This document shows positions 59,742 to 64,000 of a stretch of 64,000 nt of DNA, piece by piece. The notes beneath the pieces are model-generated. The model saw nothing but the letters and a program-made list of their open reading frames with translations, had not been told where the DNA came from and ran no database searches. The position numbers were made by a program, and so were the translations under genes. The stretch is from Pseudomonas sp. PDM15 (GTDB lineage Bacteria > Pseudomonadota > Gammaproteobacteria > Pseudomonadales > Pseudomonadaceae), in contig NZ_JACVAA010000002.1 in the NCBI RefSeq assembly GCF_014851565.1, positions 496,001 to 560,000 of the forward strand, written 5' to 3'. How positions within the stretch are numbered: the first letter of the stretch is position 1; every line of letters begins with the position of its first letter.

Positions 59742-60434
59742 ATGTCTCATTCCGTCAGCCCCATCGGTTTCCTGCGCTCCTGCTTCAAGGAGAAGTTCGC
59801 CATTCCCCGTCAGCCGCAACTGGCCCCGGCCGCTCGCGGCGTGCTGGAGCTGGTAGCGCCGTTCGATCGCGCCGAGGCGGTCGAGGGGCTGGAGCAGGTC
59901 AGTCACGTGTGGCTGCTGTTCCTCTTCCACCAAGCCCTGGAGGACAAGCCGCGGCTCAAGGTGCGGCCGCCGCGCCTGGGCGGCAACGCCTCGCTGGGGG
60001 TGTTCGCCACCCGCGCAACGCACCGCCCCAATGGCATCGGCCAATCGGTGGTGAAGCTGGAGAAGGTCGAGCCGGGGCGGCTGTGGTTGTCCGGCATCGA
60101 CCTGCTGGACGGCACGCCGGTGCTGGATATCAAACCCTATGTACCCTATGCCGATGGCGTGCCCGGCGCGTCCAATCGCATCGCCGATGCGCCGCCGACG
60201 CCGATCAAACTGACCTGGAGTGACGAGGCGCTGCAACAGGCACGGCAACACGCCCTGCGCCTGGGCGAGCCACTGGTCGAACTGATCGAGCAATGCCTGG
60301 CCCAGGATCCGCGACCCGCCTACCAGGTTCCGGAGCCCGAGCGCCGCTACGGCGTGCTGCTGTGGGATGTGCAGGTGCGCTGGCACTACCCCGAGCCGGG
60401 GCGTATCTGCGTGCTGGAAGTGGTGCCGGGCTAA
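59742..60434 (+). CDS. trmO: TrmO (TsaA) tRNA t6A37 N6-methyltransferase
   Basis: A 230-residue single-sheet SAM methyltransferase that turns t6A37 of tRNA-Thr into m6t6A. Signatures: IGFLRSCFKEKFAIPRQPQL, GVFATRATHRPNGIGQSVVK and LDIKPYVPYAD. Start at 59742 (MSHSVSPIGFLRS); the longer frame overlaps the VOC gene. Confidence 0.93.
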   Translation: MSHSVSPIGFLRSCFKEKFAIPRQPQLAPAARGVLELVAPFDRAEAVEGLEQVSHVWLLFLFHQALEDKPRLKVRPPRLGGNASLGVFATRATHRPNGIGQSVVKLEKVEPGRLWLSGIDLLDGTPVLDIKPYVPYADGVPGASNRIADAPPTPIKLTWSDEALQQARQHALRLGEPLVELIEQCLAQDPRPAYQVPEPERRYGVLLWDVQVRWHYPEPGRICVLEVVPG

Positions 60435-60449
60435 TCCATCATCCAGAAA

Positions 60450-60476
60450 CGACAAACCCGCCAATGGCGGGTTTGT
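60450..60476. terminator. Bidirectional terminator between trmO and fpr
   Basis: CAAACCCGCC and GGCGGGTTTG around AAT, with T-rich flanks. It ends converging trmO and fpr. Confidence 0.85.
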
Positions 60477-60494
60477 GTTTGCGGCGGCTGGCGC

Positions 60495-61274
60495 TTACTT
60501 CTCGACGAAGGCACGCTCGATCAGGTAGTCGCCCGGCTCACGCATGCGCGGGGAGATCTTCAGGCCGAAGCTGTCGAGCACTTCGCTAGTCTCGTCGAGC
60601 ATGCTCGGGCTGCCGCAGATCATCGCGCGGTCGTCCTGCGGGTTGATCGGCGGCAGGCCGATGTCCTCGAACAGTTTGCCGCTGCGCATCAGGTCGGTCA
60701 GGCGGCCCTGGTTCTCGAACGGCTCGCGGGTCACAGTCGGGTAGTAGATCAGCTTGTTCTTCAGCGCATCGCCGAAGAACTCGTTCTTCGGCAGGTGCTC
60801 GGTGATGAACTCGCGGTAGGCGACTTCGTTCACGTAGCGCACGCCGTGGACCAGGATGACCTTCTCGAAGCGCTCGTAGGTTTCCGGGTCCTGAATCACG
60901 CTCATGAACGGCGCCAGGCCGGTGCCGGTGCTGAGCAGGTACAGGTGCTTGCCGGGGTTGAGGTCATCGAGAACCAGCGTGCCGGTGGGCTTCTTGCTGA
61001 TGATGATCTCGTCGCCTTCCTTGAGGTGCTGCAGCTGCGAGGTCAGCGGGCCGTCCGGCACCTTGATGCTGAAGAACTCCAGGTGCTCTTCCCAGTTCGG
61101 GCTGGCGATGGAATATGCGCGCATCAGCGGGCGGCCATTGGGCTGCTGCAGGCCGATCATGACGAACTGGCCGTTCTCGAAGCGCAGGCCCGGGTCGCGG
61201 GTGCACTTGAAGCTGAACAGGGTGTCGTTCCAGTGGTGCACACTGACGACGCGTTCCGAGTTCATGTTGCTCAT
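60495..61274 (-). CDS. fpr: Ferredoxin/flavodoxin-NADP+ reductase
   Basis: A 259-residue bacterial FNR that passes electrons between NADPH and ferredoxin or flavodoxin. FAD motif RAYSIASPNW, NADP loop LSTGTGLAPFMS and C-terminal ICGSPSMLDET are present. Start at 61274 (MSNMNSERVVSVHHW) has GAGGA upstream. In P. putida the divergent LysR gene finR activates it under oxidative stress. Confidence 0.95.
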   Translation of the reverse strand: MSNMNSERVVSVHHWNDTLFSFKCTRDPGLRFENGQFVMIGLQQPNGRPLMRAYSIASPNWEEHLEFFSIKVPDGPLTSQLQHLKEGDEIIISKKPTGTLVLDDLNPGKHLYLLSTGTGLAPFMSVIQDPETYERFEKVILVHGVRYVNEVAYREFITEHLPKNEFFGDALKNKLIYYPTVTREPFENQGRLTDLMRSGKLFEDIGLPPINPQDDRAMICGSPSMLDETSEVLDSFGLKISPRMREPGDYLIERAFVEK

Positions 61275-61463
61275 GCGGGTGTCCTCAAAAGTCTCGGTTT
61301 TCAGATTGCCGGAAAACACCCTCGACCCATTTGCGTCAGGTCAATGTCAGGTGATTACGCACACAATCGTCTGCCGGGGCCGGCAGCGTTGCGCGCCATT
61401 CTAATGAGAGCCACAATATCTGTTAAGCGAATTATCGCGATATAGATTATTGGTTATATAGAT

Positions 61464-62390
61464 ATGCGATTCACGCTCAGACAATTGGAAGTCTTCGTCG
61501 CCGTGGCCAAGCAGGAAAGCGTATCCCGCGCGGCGGAATCTCTGGCCCTCTCCCAGTCCGCCGCCAGCACCTCGCTCAGTGAACTGGAGCGGCAGTCCGA
61601 CTGCCAGCTGTTCGATCGCGCTGGCAAACGCCTCTCGCTCAATGCCCTCGGTCGCCAGTTGCTGCCCCAGGCGGTGGCGCTGCTTGACCAGGCCAAGGAG
61701 ATCGAGCGCCTGCTCAGCGGCAAGACCGGCTTCGGCCTGCTGGAGCTAGGGGCCACCCTCACCGTGGGAAACTATCTGGCCACCCTGCTGATCGGCAATT
61801 TCATGCAGCGCCATCCGGAATGCCGTCTCAAGCTACACGTACAAAACACCGCCAACGTGGTGCAGCGGGTAGCCCACTACGAACTGGACCTGGGCCTGAT
61901 CGAGGGCGATTGCCAGCACCCGGACATCGAAGTACAGCCCTGGGTCGAGGACGAACTGGTGGTGTTCTGCGCCCCGCGCCACCCGCTGGCCGAACGCGGC
62001 ACGGCGACGCTGGAAGAGCTGAGCCGAGAGGCCTGGATCTTGCGCGAGCAAGGCTCCGGCACGCGGCTGACCTTCGACCAGGCCATGCGCCATCACCCGG
62101 CGCAACTGAATATCCGTCTGGAGCTGGAGCACACCGAAGCGATCAAGCGCGCCGTGGAGTCCGGCCTGGGCATCGGCTGCATCTCACGCCTGGCCCTGCG
62201 TGACGCCTTCCGCCGCGGCAGCCTGGTGCCGGTGGAAACCCCGGAGCTGGACCTCACCCGCCAGTTCTATTTCATCTGGCACCGGCAGAAGTACCAGACC
62301 GCCGCCATGCGCGAGTTTCTCGAACTGTGCCGGGAGATGACTGCGGGCATCCGTCGTAGCGACGAGATCGTGCTGCAGCCGATCGCCTGA
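61464..62390 (+). CDS. finR: FinR-like LysR transcriptional regulator
   Basis: A 308-residue LysR activator: winged helix at the N-terminus (MRFTLRQLEVFVAVAKQESV, recognition part SRAAESLALSQSAAST) and an effector domain from about residue 90. The name rests on position: it is divergent from fpr, as finR is in P. putida. The 189-base spacer should hold its binding site. Confidence 0.88.
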   Translation: MRFTLRQLEVFVAVAKQESVSRAAESLALSQSAASTSLSELERQSDCQLFDRAGKRLSLNALGRQLLPQAVALLDQAKEIERLLSGKTGFGLLELGATLTVGNYLATLLIGNFMQRHPECRLKLHVQNTANVVQRVAHYELDLGLIEGDCQHPDIEVQPWVEDELVVFCAPRHPLAERGTATLEELSREAWILREQGSGTRLTFDQAMRHHPAQLNIRLELEHTEAIKRAVESGLGIGCISRLALRDAFRRGSLVPVETPELDLTRQFYFIWHRQKYQTAAMREFLELCREMTAGIRRSDEIVLQPIA

Positions 62391-62427
62391 GCGGAGGCCC
62401 GGGCGATCAGATAGGGAAGCGAGTCAG

Positions 62428-62787
62428 TCAGGCCGAGGCGGCCAGGGGATGAAAGCTGAAGTAGCTGCGCAGGGCGTCGACCATCTCGACGTATTCGACC
62501 GGCGGCGCGACCAGCGAGAAGCCCGAGTCGTAGGTGCCGGGAGTGACATCTTCGCGGCTCCACTGGCAGCAGGCGGCGAAGTCGACATTGTGCACACGAC
62601 CATCGCGGCCGGGGATCTTGAGGCGCATGTCGAAGCGCGCATTGACCAGCATGGGGTACTGGCTGATCAGCATCAGGCCATCCAGCGAGACATTGCCGAT
62701 GTAGCCCATGGGTTTGTCGGTGATGCGGTTGAACACCTTCAAGTAGTACGGCAGCTGGTGGCGTTCGATGTGGCGCTGAATGTGCAT
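62428..62787 (-). CDS. Single-domain PilZ protein
   Basis: A 119-residue cytoplasmic protein with the two cyclic-di-GMP motifs RHIER (RxxxR, about residues 5-9) and NVSLDG (NxSxxG, about 36-41). Start at 62787 (MHIQRHIERHQL); a TTG three codons upstream is possible. A stand-alone c-di-GMP receptor of unknown output. Confidence 0.87.
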   Translation of the reverse strand: MHIQRHIERHQLPYYLKVFNRITDKPMGYIGNVSLDGLMLISQYPMLVNARFDMRLKIPGRDGRVHNVDFAACCQWSREDVTPGTYDSGFSLVAPPVEYVEMVDALRSYFSFHPLAASA

Positions 62788-62847
62788 GGTGGCCAATCGC
62801 TATGGATGGAGTTCGAGTATGGCTGTTGCGCTGGGACTCGACCAGAC

Positions 62848-63273
62848 TCAGCCGCACCGCTCGGCGATACGAGACGACAGACGGCTGCGCGCAGCCTCTA
62901 CTTCCGCCTCGTCGATATAGCTGCGTTCGCCGTTGGCATCGGTGGTGAAGTAACGGCCACCGCGCTGAATCTGCGCCAGATTGCTGCGTAGCTCGCTGCA
63001 TTCCTTGTTGCGCTCGGCACGGGCCGCGGAGGCACGAGCCTGAGACTGGGCCTTCTCGTCGCGACGCGCATCGAAGTACTGCTGGGTGCGCTGCTCACGC
63101 TCACGAGTGGCATCGTCGCGCTCGACGACCTGAGGCTTCACCTCTACCTGCTCGGCGCCTTTTCCGGCGGGCTTCTCGCTGAAATGCACGCGCCCCTGGG
63201 CGTCCGTCCAGCGGTAGATCTCCGCGCTGGCGAGTGCCGGCACGAGCAAGGCGATGAATATGAAATGACGCAT
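62848..63273 (-). CDS. DUF4124 exported protein
   Basis: A 141-residue protein with a signal peptide (FIALLVPALASA, ending about residue 17) followed by EIYRWTDAQGRVHFSEKPAG, the DUF4124 core. The rest is a charged helix and a small Cys-containing tail. Periplasmic, function unknown. Confidence 0.88.
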   Translation of the reverse strand: MRHFIFIALLVPALASAEIYRWTDAQGRVHFSEKPAGKGAEQVEVKPQVVERDDATREREQRTQQYFDARRDEKAQSQARASAARAERNKECSELRSNLAQIQRGGRYFTTDANGERSYIDEAEVEAARSRLSSRIAERCG

Positions 63274-63345
63274 GCGGGCTTCCCTCCTTCGGCGCAGCTT
63301 AACGCCACGCTTCGCTTCCTGCGGACCAGCCGACTGACGGCCGCA

Positions 63346-63720
63346 TCAGAGGGATGCGGCGGATGCCTTGGCCGGCTCTCCCGCCTGATGATGCCCGAGC
63401 TGACGCAATGTCTCCAGCCTTGCGCGAGCGCGATAGGCGTATTCGCTGGCCGGGTAGCGGGTGACGATGAACTCGTAGGTCTGTGCCGCGTCGACGAACA
63501 GGTTCTGCCGCTCCAGGCATTGGCCTCGCAGCAGGGAGATTTCCGGCTGCATGTAGCTGCGCGAGCGACTGCTGCGCTCGGCACGCGACAGGTCGAGCAG
63601 GGCCTTGTCGCAATCGCCTTCGGTGTAGTGCCGATAGGCTTCGTCCAGGTGACGGTCCAGGGACAGGCGATTGCAGCCGACGAGACTGGTCAGGGTGAGA
63701 ATCAGGATCAGGGTTCGCAT
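63346..63720 (-). CDS. TPR-like lipoprotein
   Basis: A 124-residue protein with a lipoprotein signal (LTLTSLVGC, Cys about 16) and two or three helix pairs resembling TPR units (HLDEAYRHYTEGDCDKALLD, FVDAAQTYEFIVTRYPASEY). Outer-membrane or periplasmic scaffold by inference. Start at 63720. Divergent from pyruvate kinase. Confidence 0.85.
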   Translation of the reverse strand: MRTLILILTLTSLVGCNRLSLDRHLDEAYRHYTEGDCDKALLDLSRAERSSRSRSYMQPEISLLRGQCLERQNLFVDAAQTYEFIVTRYPASEYAYRARARLETLRQLGHHQAGEPAKASAASL

Positions 63721-63854
63721 GGTCAATTCCTCCGCTGTGCAGTGTATCGGCGTGCGCGGCGATTTCTGCAGAGACAAGGTAGTGCAGGCGAACAATGACT
63801 ACAGTGAAAGGCCGTAGTAGCCTCGCCGCACGCTATGCAAACTGGAGTTACCGC

Positions 63855-64000
63855 ATGACCCTGCGCCGCACCAAAATCGTCGCCACCCTCGGCCCCGCCA
63901 GCAATTCCCCGGAGGTTCTCGAACAGCTGATAGTTGCCGGCATCGACGTTGCCCGCCTGAACTTCTCCCACGGCAGCGCCGACGATCACAAGGCTCGCGC
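63855..64000 (+). CDS. pyk: Pyruvate kinase (5' end only)
   Basis: The frame from ATG 63855 reads [20 protein letters not shown] and continues to [14 protein letters not shown], both hallmark N-terminal pyruvate kinase motifs. The gene runs out of the window after 48 codons. It makes ATP and pyruvate from phosphoenolpyruvate. Confidence 0.95.
   Translation, partial: MTLRRTKIVATLGPASNSPEVLEQLIVAGIDVARLNFSHGSADDHKAR

Overview
The window is a stretch of a Pseudomonas chromosome, high in GC except for one segment. Its gene order resembles the P. aeruginosa PAO1 region from tolQ/ruv/aspS through proS, hda, purMN and relA to gacS, ldhA and dinB (recalled from general knowledge, not searched). The chromosomal integron and the attC type point towards the P. 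stutzeri / P. mendocina / P. alcaligenes side of the genus, but no marker here fixes the species.

Layout. 1-6.6 kb (minus strand): tolR (cut by the window edge), tolQ, ybgC, ruvB, ruvA, ruvC, yebC, aspS. 6.8-11.2 kb: an HPt/HD-GYP protein, Dps, a GGDEF protein, a membrane-cold-shock fusion, slyX and a HIT protein. 11.2-11.9 kb is a gap without a convincing gene. 11.9-19.4 kb: an OprD-type porin, a thioesterase, proS, lipoproteins, acylphosphatase and a PilZ protein. 19.6-36 kb: a BrkB/YihY protein, arsC-like, wrbA, hda, a PerM-type permease, purM-purN, rof-like, an NMT1-GGDEF protein, mazG, relA, rlmD, cysM. 36-42 kb: gacS, ldhA, small proteins, a repeat cluster, dinB. 42.2-42.5 kb: two identical initiator tRNA genes, each with its own promoter and terminator. 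42.5-49.3 kb: D-cysteine desulfhydrase, a cystine ABC transporter, kup, rimO.

49.36-57.60 kb is a chromosomal integron, the main accessory feature. A 321-residue IntI integrase with its family-specific insertion is on the minus strand. It is followed by an attI region with a long inverted repeat and 14 AT-richer gene cassettes, all on the plus strand, each closed by an attC of about 76 bp. Recognisable cargo: a KptA-like RNA 2'-phosphotransferase, a bS21-like ribosomal protein, a cytoplasmic trypsin-like protease, an ankyrin protein, a six-fold 17-residue repeat protein and three small membrane proteins. Five or six cassettes encode proteins I do not recognise.

57.6-64 kb returns to core-like DNA: glyoxalase-fold proteins, a GNAT acetyltransferase, a GFA protein, trmO, the divergent fpr/finR pair, a PilZ protein, two small envelope proteins and the start of pyruvate kinase. 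Five proteins in the window have cyclic-di-GMP domains (two GGDEF, one HD-GYP, two PilZ), and GacS adds a global regulator.
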